DNA of 64,000 nucleotides, from the NCBI GenBank assembly GCA_034770075.1, contig CM068377.1, positions 70,100,358 through 70,164,357 on the forward strand, in the 5' to 3' direction. Positions 1 to 9,667 of this stretch are shown here, in pieces; within the stretch, counting starts at the first letter, position 1, and each line of letters begins with the position of its first letter. This stretch comes from Aralia elata. Taxonomy: Eukaryota > Streptophyta > Magnoliopsida > Apiales > Araliaceae. The position numbers and the translations under genes were made by a program. The notes below the pieces were generated by a model that did no database searches, was not told the DNA's origin, and saw only the letters and a list, made by a program, of their open reading frames with translations.

Positions 1-47
1 ATTTTAGACTTTTGTCCTGAGCAGAAGGCCAAATATTTCTACGAACT

Positions 48-130
48 TTCATGTTGGCCGCTACTCCCTCTAGCGTGTCAAAACGACCACGTTTTGACTG
101 GCCGCTAGAGGGAGTAGCAGCCAACATGAA
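48..130. repeat. Long imperfect inverted repeat (hairpin)
   Basis: The two arms (about 38 bases each) pair over almost their whole length around a few central bases. Each arm contains the motif CGCTACTCCCTCTAGCG or its complement, followed by an AAAACG core. A partial third copy of the arm, with GGGAGTAGCGG, follows at about 140-167. No flanking target duplication was found. It resembles the sub-terminal repeats of non-autonomous DNA transposons, but the family is not recognised. Confidence 0.6.
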
Positions 131-254
131 AATTTTGGCTGGTCGCTAAAGGGAGTAGCGGTCGTGCCCACGCCCAACCTTTGGATCTTATTTTGGATGG
201 TTGGATCACAGTTAGATGAAACAGTGCCCATAGCTATAGTTTTCTTTGAATAAA

Positions 255-258
<4 letters not shown>

Positions 259-314
<56 letters not shown>
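259..314. repeat. (AT)n/(AC)n microsatellite
   Basis: An uninterrupted run of AT dinucleotides, ending in a short AC run. The apparent reading frame across it, rich in Tyr-Ile, is a low-complexity artefact. Confidence 0.9.
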
Positions 315-315
<1 letters not shown>

Positions 316-1835
316 ATAAAACTCTAGTATATGATTACTAACTTAATGATATAAAGTGCATCAATAAATGAATTAATTGTCTACGTGTCGCTAGTTTTTT
401 AGTTGTTTATGAATTAATTTTTTTATATAGCATAATGTTGCTTCTAAGTTCTAATAATTTCATAGATGCATTAGTAACAATATTAATAATGGGTAATAGT
501 TATGATTTGAACTTTTAAACTTCTTTTATTATTAGCTTGTTATTTACTTCTTTTTATTCGTTGAATAACATATTAATCGGAAAAAAACTATAACCACAAA
601 ATATTAATATATTAATGAAAACTATTAGTAACCAAACGATTTGGTTAATCACAATTACGGTTACTTTTATAATATTAACCGCATTATACGATTTGGTTAC
701 AATTACGCCTTGTAATCGCACCAAACCACACTATACACACCCCTAGTTCCACTGTCTTACAGACATTCCTAATATTGGTTAACTGATTCTCGGCACAACA
801 ATCTCACCAAAAAGATACCTCAAGAGGGTCTTTGTAAAATAAGGAGTTAAGTGCGTTTTTTTCTGAAAATCCTAATTTATGTGGGTTTCCATTCAAGGTG
901 TTGTTATGTGTTAAACAGGAAGCTCGAAACCCTAAAGTACTTTTCAGATCTTGAAAACCCTATACCCTCAAATGGGTATTGGGGTGGGTATTTTTTTAAA
1001 ATTTTTATTATTATATTTTTTTATTTTTCTTTCAATGTTGGTGTTTCAGAGAAAATGGAAGTTAAACCAGGGCAAACTAGGGAAGGAAAAGTTAGAGAAG
1101 GAGTTGAACAGCGAGGAGGGGCAACCCAGCCCCAACCAAAGCTCGGGTCCTACTAAAAGGGCCATATTATTTCCGCATCACTTAAATAATAATCCTTCCG
1201 TTTTAAAATAAAAATCCTTATTACTATTTTAGGTAGTCTCAAATTAAATAGTTATTTACTTTAAATAATTTATTTTTTATAATAATTTACCTATAATATC
1301 CTTCATATTAATTGTCGTATTTCTATTCTCTATACAAATTTATAAAGTATCACTAAGTATGTGCAAAAATCTATACAATTAAATGATAATTTAAATATGT
1401 ACAATTTTGTCATTTTATCCTCTTTTTTAATATGCGCAAAAAGTCAACCATGGTTTTTATCCTGAGACAGAGGGAATAAAACAAAATGACATGTCAGGAA
1501 TAAAAAGTTTCAAGTAAAACGCCTTTTAATGTCTATTAACATAATATTCCGTTCCTTTTTACTTGTCTTTTTAGAAAATAAATTTTTTATTTTTTATTTC
1601 TCATTTGTAGATTTTAAAAAATCATTAATAGCTTAATTTTTCATATTATTCTTATATTTAATACTAACTTGTTTTCATTTCATTTTTTTATAAATGTAGT
1701 ATTGAAATTTTATAATCATTTTAGTCGATTAGACAAAAATATTAATTATATTTCTTAATTTTTATGCTTTTTTTTATAAAAAAAACGGAGGGAGTAACTT
1801 AAACGCAAACAGAAAATCAGTTTAAAAACTAGATA
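315..1835. other. AT-rich intergenic DNA, no gene seen
   Basis: Two short overlapping open frames at 851-1211 show no recognisable domain and use low-complexity Phe/Ile-rich stretches, so they are not called. The 600-750 stretch alternates GGTTA/TAACC-type motifs and ends ACACACCCCTAG. That is the kind of end seen in decayed transposons, but no partner end was located. Confidence 0.5.
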
Positions 1836-1930
1836 CAAACCCGCGCGTTGCGACGGGATTATTCATTTTGTTAATAATAAATGTGTATGTGCAATTAATA
1901 AAATAAATTATAATAAGAAGATAGTAGTTT
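1836..1930. repeat. Dispersed repeat module with GC-rich core, copy 1
   Basis: A GC-rich near-palindrome, CCGCGCGTTGCGACGGG, stands out in AT-rich DNA. It is followed by a TTTTGTTAATAATAAAT stretch and an AATTATAATAAGAAG tail. The same core and tail recur at 3494-3590, and a weaker core recurs at 4497-4560. The module could belong to a decayed Helitron or other non-autonomous element; that is inference only. Confidence 0.5.
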
Positions 1931-2441
1931 TGTCCCACGGGTTGACAATAAATTTATGTTTTTCATTGTTTTCTGACATTTATGGTTTATGGTTGATTTC
2001 CTCAATTTTTGGAAACACGATCCTTGCATATAGACAAACATGAATCAGACAATTTTGCAACGTGCACTACATATTATATCTCATGTTGACATAATTATAT
2101 ATATATCATGGTAAAATCGAAATTAAAAAACTAAGATTTTTCGTTAATGTTAGGGTATGAGAGATAAAATGAAAGATGTGAAAATACCTAAATGTGTGCA
2201 AAATTAATCTTCCGAGCGGGTTATGGAGTTCCTCGAGTACACAAAAATCTATCTACTTTCACTCTTTGAAATTCGATTTTTGGAAGGAGTGAGTGTATTA
2301 GAATAGAGTTCCTCCAAGTAAAAGATTTTTGTGTTAGCAAAAAAGTAATAAAATTTATTAGTAGTACAAAAAAAAGAATAAAAGAAGCAAAGTAATATTA
2401 TTATATAGTAGAAAAGTATAATATTATTTTTTAATTTTAAT

Positions 2442-2818
2442 AAAAGAATACTTGTGTTGTGCTAATCACGGATAAATAACAATAGTAGACTAAAGAAAAG
2501 AAATATAGTAGTAGTAGGCTAAAAGAATACATGTGTTGTGGTAATCACAGATAAATAGCAGTAGTAAGCTAAAACAAAGAAATATAATAGTAGTAGGCTA
2601 AAAGAATACTTGTGTTGTGTTAATCACGGATAAATAGTAATAGTAAGCTAAAGAAAAAAAAATATAGCAGTAGTACGCTAAAAAAATACATGTGTTGTGC
2701 TAATCACGGATAAATAGCAATAGTAGGCTAAAGAAAAAAAATATAGTAGTAGTAGGCTAAAAGAATTCTTGTGTTGTGATAAAAGAATACTTGTGTTGTG
2801 ATAATGACGGATAAAATA
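2442..2818. repeat. Tandem repeat array, unit about 79 bp
   Basis: Unit starts marked by AAAAGAATAC or close variants fall at 2442, 2521, 2600, 2680 and 2759, a spacing of 79-80 bases. A short partial unit at 2781 follows. Each unit contains TTGTGTTGTG, then AATCACGGATAAATA, then a GTAGTAGGCT end. Units differ by a few substitutions, so the array is moderately old. No coding potential is seen. Confidence 0.9.
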
Positions 2819-2825
2819 TTATGTA

Positions 2826-3024
2826 AACTTTTATGAGTAATGTTAGAGACACAAACTATTTTACAAACATTTTACAAACTGGCTGATGTGACACTGTTGT
2901 ATTGGTGATAATTAAAAAAATACCTCCCAACTACAACACTATCACCAATACAACAGTGTCACATCAGCAAGTTTGTAAAATATCTGTAAAATAGTTTGTA
3001 TCTCTAGCATTATTCAACTTTTAT
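2826..3024. mobile_element. MULE-type MITE with 9-bp target duplication
   Basis: The element body is 2835-3015 (181 bp). Its ends, GAGTAATGTTAGAGA and TCTCTAGCATTATTC, begin arms of about 70 bases that pair with few mismatches across a spacer of about 40 bases. It is flanked by the perfect 9-bp direct repeat AACTTTTAT (2826-2834 and 3016-3024). Nine-base duplications with long terminal inverted repeats are the hallmark of Mutator-like elements. There is no ORF, so it must depend on a transposase supplied elsewhere. It lies just past the 79-bp tandem array. Confidence 0.85.
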
Positions 3025-3493
3025 AGGTGGAAGTTATAACTTTTTGATATACAACAGTAGTAGGATGAAGAAAACAAAGTGTGATAATAACGGATTAAAT
3101 TATGTTTTATTTATTAGTTCTCCTAATTGTAATAGGATTTAAATCTCCAAATTTTAATAAGATTTAAATTACTAAAATTTTAAAATACAGTTATATAAAT
3201 CTGTGTATATTTTAAATTATTAAAATATTAAAATGCAGTTAAAAGTTTTAAATTTTAAAATTTTAAATTAGTGTATATCTATGTATATCTTAAATTATTA
3301 AAATATTTAAATTAGTGTATATCCACCCCAATTATTTTTAGATAAAATTTTAAAATGCAGTTACAGATAAAAGATATATATTGTTTGGCACTTGAAGTGC
3401 AACCAATGATGTATATCTGCGTTTATTTTAAAAGTTTTAAATTATTAAAATTTTAAAATGCAGTTAAAGATAAAAGATATATATTGTTTGGTA
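3025..3493. other. AT-rich DNA with degenerate short repeats
   Basis: Repeated TTTTAAATTATTAAAAT and AAAATGCAGTTA motifs recur every 60-120 bases. No gene or RNA is recognised. Confidence 0.5.
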
Positions 3494-3590
3494 CAACCCT
3501 GCGCGTTGCGGAGTGATTATTAATTTTGTTAATTATAAATTTATATATGTAATTAATAAATTAAATTATAATAAGAAGATGGTATATATG
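3494..3590. repeat. Dispersed repeat module with GC-rich core, copy 2
   Basis: A second occurrence of the GCGCGTTGCGG core followed by the TTTTGTTAATTATAAAT and ATTATAATAAGAAG tail seen at 1836-1930. A weaker third core (GCGTTGTGACGGGG) is at 4498. The three copies in the same orientation suggest one repeat family, or a local duplication about 1-1.7 kb long. Confidence 0.5.
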
Positions 3591-4025
3591 TAAATTGAAA
3601 ATTTATCTAACAAATGTATAACAAAAACCCAATTATGAGATAAAAAAATTCAAAATCAAATTATTGGATAATATCAAATATTTGTGCGTTATACTTATTT
3701 GTAAAAATGGGATAGTAAAAAAAATATAAATCAAATTATTGGATATTATCAATTTGGATTTGCTGCAATATTGGGATATAATATCAGTTTAGATTTGTAT
3801 GTGTTACATATTTATGGGATAATTTTATATTTTTTTATGTGAGTATAGAACTAAAAAAGAGTAAAATACACTGACACCCCATGTAGATAATTATAATAAC
3901 ACTTGTCACCCCTCTAGTTTTTCAATTAACAGTCAGTAATAATATTTTCTGTTGTTAAACGCCAAAAACTAAACTATCAACATACTCAATTACTCTAATT
4001 AGAACAATCCCATTAAAATATATTG

Positions 4026-4067
<42 letters not shown>

Positions 4068-5472
4068 CATGAATTAAATTTTGATGACACGTAAGGATGA
4101 ATGTCACTTTATTTATTTAGTCAACCCTAAAAATTTGTAGGGGTACTAACTGATACTTAAAAATTTAGATGGGAGTTGAGTATTATTATGATTGTCTAAA
4201 ATGTAAATGTAATTATCATAATTGAAAAACTAATTTATTGAATAATATCAATTTGGAATTGGTGCAATTTTGGGATATAATATCCATTTAGATTTGTTAT
4301 TCTAACCTTAGCTAATAGATATAATAAAAAAATAGAGAGTAATAGTTATAATATAAATATTTTTTTGGTGATTTTATGAGATATTATTTGATATCAGTTT
4401 AAAAATCAAATTATTGGATAATATCAGATATTTTTATGTTCAAGTTATCTGCAAAAATGGGATAATAAAAAAAATTCAAAAGTGCAAAGTCCAAACTCAA
4501 GCGTTGTGACGGGGTGTTATTTAGTTTGTTGATTATAAATTTGTATTTTATGAAAGAATCCTTAGTATGCTTGTTTCTTGTTTGATAATCTGAGACTGTA
4601 ATATTTTTTTTAAGATGATATTTTTAAATTAAAATTGATTGATTATAGTACCTATAAATAATTAAATATTAATTATGTAATTGTTTAATTACAACGTAAT
4701 TATTATAAGTCTTTCGCACATGAGAAAAATTAATGTACATAAAAAATTATAAAAATAAGATAGTACTCAATCAATATAACTAAATAAAAATTATCCCAAA
4801 GAATTAAAATAATACGATCATAAAATAAGAATATCAGTTTAGATTTTTAGGGTGAGAATAAAATTTAAAAAAATTGGAAAATTTTAGACGTGAAAATTAT
4901 ATGTAAATTAAATTCAATAGTTCAATTTATGATTTTTATGTTAAAATATTGAGAAATTAAATTAGATGATAATATTAGAATAGTTTAAATTTTAGATTTT
5001 TTTTATATTGGTAGTTTTTAAAAGTTGGACATAAATTTATATTACAGATTGTTTTGTGAGCATGTATAATATAAATAATATTATAAATCTATTTGTAATT
5101 AGGATTCGTTTTTTGGTAGTATTTGTTTAAGGAATTTTTTATTTTAGTAATTGTTAAAATTTTGGTTAGAAATCTATTACATAATGTTGTGTGAGGGGTA
5201 ATTAATGTTGTTGAGCGGTAGTGTATTTTAGTATGTATAATAGGTAATAGATAATAGATAGTAGATAATAGATTGGGGAGCATTAATGAGGCATGACAAG
5301 TGTTGAATCGTGGGATTGACAAATGTCCTGATGTGATCATGTTAACTGCGTTTTAGTATAATTAATAGATTTAACAACGTTAAAAGGTGAAATAGTTTAA
5401 ATAATAAATTTACCCTATTTTGGGGGGAGAGAAAATTTAACCGCGTGAGCTGTGGGAACTGGGAAGAAGCTA
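3591..5472. other. AT-rich intergenic DNA with degenerate repeats and a TA microsatellite
   Basis: AAATTATTGGATAATATCA-like strings recur around 3660, 3735, 4235 and 4405, each followed by a TTGGGATATAATATC-like string, so this is a degenerate repeat. A pure (TA)n run covers about 4030-4064. A short ATAGATAATAGATAG repeat lies at about 5228-5272. The open frame at 5089-5340 on the minus strand has no recognisable domain and is not called. Confidence 0.5.
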
Positions 5473-5511
5473 ATGAGAATCATCAGTCGCCTGCCCCTTT
5501 TCACAGTTTAA
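5473..5511 (+). CDS. Possible upstream ORF 1 of the mTERF gene
   Basis: A 12-codon frame with ATG at 5473 and a TAA stop whose last base is the A of the next ATG. It lies just upstream of the mTERF start. It is real only if the transcript begins upstream of it, which the sequence does not show. Confidence 0.25.
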   Translation: MRIISRLPLFTV

Positions 5512-5552
5512 TGCTGAGATGTTTAGCCTTCTCAGTCGCAGCCATGGCGTGA
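5511..5552 (+). CDS. Possible upstream ORF 2 overlapping the mTERF start
   Basis: A 13-codon frame from ATG at 5511 to TGA ending at 5552. It spans the mTERF start codon at 5519 in another frame. Translation from it would bypass the mTERF start, so it could lower expression. The paralogue at 17673 lacks this ATG (TTGTGCTAAG at the equivalent place), so it is not conserved. Confidence 0.3.
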   Translation: MLRCLAFSVAAMA

Positions 5553-6535
5553 GAGAGCTTGTCTCTATCTCAAGCCACTTGAGATGTTTTCATCTTTATT
5601 ACTCAAAATCATCTGCAGCTGCTGCCCCACTCCCCCAAATCCATTTCATGGTTGATTATCTCATAAACTCACTCAGGTTCTCCAGGGAAGAAGCAATTTC
5701 TGCATCTACCAAGGTAATTTCCCTGAAATCTAGTACTAAAAGCCCTGTTTCTGTCTTGAATTTGTTGAAACAATACGGTTTAGACAAACCCCAGATCAGA
5801 AATATTATTTCTGTTGTACCTCAATTGCTATTATCAGATCCAGAGAAAACCCTAGAACCCAAATTTAGGGTTCTTCAGGACCTTGGCTTATCTGGGTCGG
5901 ACCTAGTAAAGCTTATCCGGGGTAATCCAGATTTCATCATGAGAGGATTATATACCCATATTGAACCATCTATTTCATATCTAAAAAAATTATTGGGGAA
6001 TGATGAATATGTGGTTAAGGCTCTCAGAAAATCATCTTGGTTGTTATCGCGGTATTCCCAAAGTAAAATAAAATCCAATGTCTTGTTGCTACAGAAATTT
6101 TTGTTCTCAAAGGAGGAAATTCAGAAGTTCATTACGAATCATCCAAGATATGTTCTACTAAGTTCTGAGTGGCTTGAAAGTTTATTGCATAGAGTTGAGG
6201 GGGAATTGGGAATTCCTCGTGATTCCGGGATGTTCTTCTATGGCTTTCTGGCGCTTGCTTGTGTTAGCAAATCAACAATAGAGATGAAGTTTGATATCTT
6301 TAGGAGCTTCGGTTGGTCTGATTCGGAGATAATGACCATGGTTAGGTATCGGCCCTACTGTTTGAAAATATCCGAGGCTAAACTTAGAAATGGATTGAAC
6401 TTTTTCATGAAAGAACTTGGCTATAACCCGTCATACTTGGCTGCTCATCCGACGCGTTTAGCACTTAGTTTGGAGAAAAGAGTGGTTCCTCGTAATGAAA
6501 TTCTCAATATCTTGCAAGAGAAGAAGCTACTATAA
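5519..6535 (+). CDS. mTERF-family protein, organelle transcription factor-like (copy 1)
   Basis: A 338-residue intronless protein. mTERF proteins are nuclear-encoded, enter mitochondria or plastids and bind nucleic acid through stacked helical repeats of about 30 residues. The first 40 residues are rich in Ser, Arg, His, Leu and Ala with almost no acid, as in an organelle transit peptide. From about residue 44 the helical mTERF repeats follow: VDYLINSLRFSREEAI, then VLNLLKQYGLDKPQIRNII, FRVLQDLGLSGSDLVKLI, LKSNVLLLQ-type and FDIFRSFGWSDSEIM. The ATG at 5519 is chosen because the paralogue at 17673 starts at the same place. The ORF ends at a TAA (6533-6535) where the paralogue reads CAA. Beyond it the same frame stays open for 41 codons that match the paralogue, to TGA at 6659-6661. 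The protein is therefore probably C-terminally truncated, though most repeats remain. The precise subfamily cannot be assigned by eye. Confidence 0.85.
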   Translation: MFSLLSRSHGVRELVSISSHLRCFHLYYSKSSAAAAPLPQIHFMVDYLINSLRFSREEAISASTKVISLKSSTKSPVSVLNLLKQYGLDKPQIRNIISVVPQLLLSDPEKTLEPKFRVLQDLGLSGSDLVKLIRGNPDFIMRGLYTHIEPSISYLKKLLGNDEYVVKALRKSSWLLSRYSQSKIKSNVLLLQKFLFSKEEIQKFITNHPRYVLLSSEWLESLLHRVEGELGIPRDSGMFFYGFLALACVSKSTIEMKFDIFRSFGWSDSEIMTMVRYRPYCLKISEAKLRNGLNFFMKELGYNPSYLAAHPTRLALSLEKRVVPRNEILNILQEKKLL

Positions 6536-6661
6536 CGTAAGTTGACTCTTTTTTCAGTTGTGTGCTATTCAGAGGTGAAATTTATTAAGGATTTTGTTTT
6601 GCGCTACAAGGATGAGGTACCTGATCTTTACAAAACCTACACCAAGTACGTGGAACAATGA
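6536..6661 (+). pseudogene. Detached C-terminal segment of mTERF copy 1
   Basis: In frame with the preceding ORF, this segment encodes 41 residues starting RKLTLFSVVCYSE and ending TKYVEQ, then TGA. Copy 2 at 34075-34200 encodes the equivalent 41 residues with no stop between. The segment includes a conserved LRYKDEVP motif. Its preservation suggests that the TAA is recent, or that it is a strain variant or sequencing error. Confidence 0.8.
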
Positions 6662-6874
6662 CCAGACTTGCTATTCTAGATGATGTTAGAAACTAAATTT
6701 AGATTGTTGATGCTACTTATTTTACTAATGTATCTCATATCCTGCTTAAAAATTTAAATTGCTTAATCTATTGTGCTAGTTTTGTTGTTAGTTACTTAGT
6801 GTACCTGTTTTTTAACTAATTGTCGATAGTGTTGGTATTGTACATCTTAAGGAAATGTCAGTATATAAGCATTG
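6662..6874. other. 3' flank of mTERF copy 1
   Basis: An AT-rich downstream region that probably holds the 3' UTR. It is cut off abruptly at 6875, where LTR sequence begins. Confidence 0.5.
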
Positions 6875-8618
6875 TGATTGATTTGAAGGAATAGAGTTCA
6901 ACGATTTTGCCACTGAGGGTTTATAAATTAAACCAAGTATTACAACCATTTCTGTCAGTCATAAATGACTTAGAAACATTTGTTTGGATATCTTATAAGG
7001 GATCAGTCTACTCAATATCGTAGGATTATGCATATCATCCTAATCATGCCCTACTGTATTTGGTATCAAATTTATCGACACAATAACATCCCTCCAACGG
7101 TGTTTCCAACTCAGTATTAGATGTCGTACTAAAACAACTTGGTTTGACACGACAATTTATGCTTGGATAAATAATATTAGCTCAATATCACACGAATAAT
7201 AATTCATTTCTTAAGTTATGTTGAATCAAGAAGTAATAACTTCACAATAATTGATAATACATTTGTCTGTACAAAATATTGAAAAAAATTTAATTTCGGA
7301 ATAGAATACTTGCACATAGTGCGTAAAACTTGCAAAGTATCAGAATACTTGCACATAATAATCAATTGTACAAGATAAGAAACTTGCATTCAATACATAA
7401 ATCGAATGAAGTTAGAAAACTTGCCTCGTATATCTTTTACAGATATATGTAACGGTCTAAACATTCGTCATAAATCCTCTTGTAGTTGCTAGCTTTACTT
7501 CCAATCGCGTAGTACTTCAATGCTTCGAAAATAATTTTTATCTCACAATATCTCTCAGAATATAAATATAGACTGTTTTTGCTCTTGATTTACTCTTGAA
7601 AATGGTAGGAAATAATGAATGGGGAGCTCCCTATTTATAAAATTTCCTAAGTTAGGATATAATGGTCTTTAAGCTACAAAATATCTTCTACCAGGAGACA
7701 TCATCATGATGACATCATCTTTGTGTTTCTTTGAGGATGATGTCATGCTTACATAATGCTTGCATCATCCTTTGCTACGATTGGTTGAAAACAATTCACT
7801 TGGATCATCAGTTAGCTTTCCCTGGTTTTGATTGGTCCATTTCAGTTTTCTTGGATTTAGTTAGCTTCTTGGTTAGAGTAACTGTGCTACTCCTCCCAGT
7901 TTGGTTACTTTAACTTTTTGTTTCTTTAGCTCAGCTCTGATTGGTCCAAAGTGGTTTTGTTTGAAAATCTAAGGTTTTGATTGGTTCATTCTTGTTCACT
8001 TGGATTGCTATCTTGGTGATTGATTTCTATTGGTTGATTTAATAATCCTTAGCTTTCTATTGGTCTATTACACTTCACAAGGATTGGTTTCTTAAACTAG
8101 TTTAACTTAACCCTAATTACGATTTCTTCGTTGCTTAATCATTAAACCTAAGTAGCTTACAAGTTGCTTAACTCAGAAGCACGACAAAGCATTATATTAG
8201 TTTAAGCACGGCAAAGCAGCTTTTCGTAAATATACCGAGAAGCTCGTCAGTGAAAATATTTTTAGCTTGACGTTTTTTTATTTTTAAGCTTGACGTTTTT
8301 CTCGGAAAAATATTATCTGACTTAAATCATTGTTTACATAATAAAATCACAAAACACCTGGTTCGAAATATCATTTCGATCTTTATTAAGCACATATGTT
8401 ACAAAATTCGAATCTCATTAGGGTTTAAGGTTTTAAACTTCTCGATACCTAGTTTTAGGTTATACGTTCTAATTCTAAACGTATACGATCGCGTTTTCGA
8501 ATCGTATTAGGTTTTCAAAGATTACCTGAACAGTCGTTCATTAGGTATTTTTAGAGTTTTTATTCTTAACCTAGTTAAGACAATATTTATAATTTTGATA
8601 ATATTTCGGGGTATTACA
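6875..8618 (-). repeat. Left LTR remnant (3' LTR, truncated)
   Basis: Matches 10232-11974 almost base for base, with small indels, and ends GGGGTATTACA at 8618. Its outer end is missing and abuts the mTERF 3' flank. A TATA-like CTATTTATAA (complement TTATAAATAG) lies at 7631-7640. Paired ATGATGACATCATC palindromes occur near 7700. The short open frame at 7731-7913 is not a gene. Confidence 0.8.
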
Positions 8619-9488
8619 TTCACCCCAAATTATAAGAATTTCTTCCTCGAAATTACAGTCTAATTATTTTATAAGTTTCATAAATATTCGAAATATTATA
8701 TTCTCTCATCCTTATAAGAATTTCGCCCTCAAAATTAATAACATAAGTTCTTTATAAGTGTACGTCTTTCTATCTCATGTTCTATGTAATTTATACATAT
8801 AAATCACATAAGCATAATCACATCACACTTAATTTACAATATGTCACGTCCTCGAATTCGTGCGCTCGGCGCCCGAACCTAGTGCGTAACTGTTATCATG
8901 TAATATAAGTTTAGGAACTCGCCATATTGAGAATGAGTTCGCCACATTGATATGAGTTCCACAAAGGAACGTACCATATTCTATGGTTTAATGAAATTGC
9001 CATATACTATGGGTCATGAACTTACCATATATGAGTTTTGAAAAATCATACATAATTAAAAATTTGATAAATGTTCCATCATTTATAACCTCTATCTATC
9101 CAAGACTCACAGTACCAACATCAGATATTGTTCCAAAGTCTGAGGACCAGAACTTTCAATGTGCCAAATACCCTCACTTAGATTTATAGGTTTATATATA
9201 ATGGACATTTCTTTATATTAACAATTCATATATAATTATTCAATCACATAACAACCTACTATATATGGCTCTTAAATATATATGATGATATCTAACTCAA
9301 CTTGCCTATATTTACAAGATACTATAAAAGTACTACCTTCATACTAGTACATCCTTCCTTATTTTCTCTAACTTCTTCTTCTTTGTCTTTAGTTCTTCTT
9401 CTAATCCTCGTTTTATTCAAGCTTATCGTCTCTAGGCATTGTATAAGAGATTTCTACTTTGCTTAGTATTGTAATGAAGTAGTTTTGC

Positions 9489-9525
<37 letters not shown>

Positions 9526-9667
9526 CTTTGAAGGTTTATTTTTATATTGTTACTTGTTTTAAGAACTCTTTTATGAGTACGTCTAAACAATAAGGTTTAC
9601 TTCTTTAAAGACTATATCCTAAGGCACTCCTACCCTAGAGCTATAGTCGACAGCTCTGATATCATCC
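8619..9667 (-). other. Non-coding interior of the deleted LTR element
   Basis: Starts next to the left LTR with a sequence whose complement is purine-rich (ATTTGGGGTGAA), a likely polypurine tract. It contains several GAACTTACCAT-like and GAGTTC-like short repeats also found at about 48060-48190, plus a TA microsatellite at 9492-9524. It ends with a degenerate initiator-Met-type primer binding site at 9653-9664. No ORF is seen. Confidence 0.6.

Noticed and set aside
851..1211. Two overlapping plus-strand open frames of 86-101 codons
   Set aside because: No domain, Phe/Ile-rich low-complexity middle, AT-rich surroundings and no paralogue.
7731..7913. Open frame repeated at 11086-11268 that looks like a conserved small protein
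   Set aside because: Both lie in the paired LTRs, antisense to the element, so the similarity comes from LTR duplication and not from selection.
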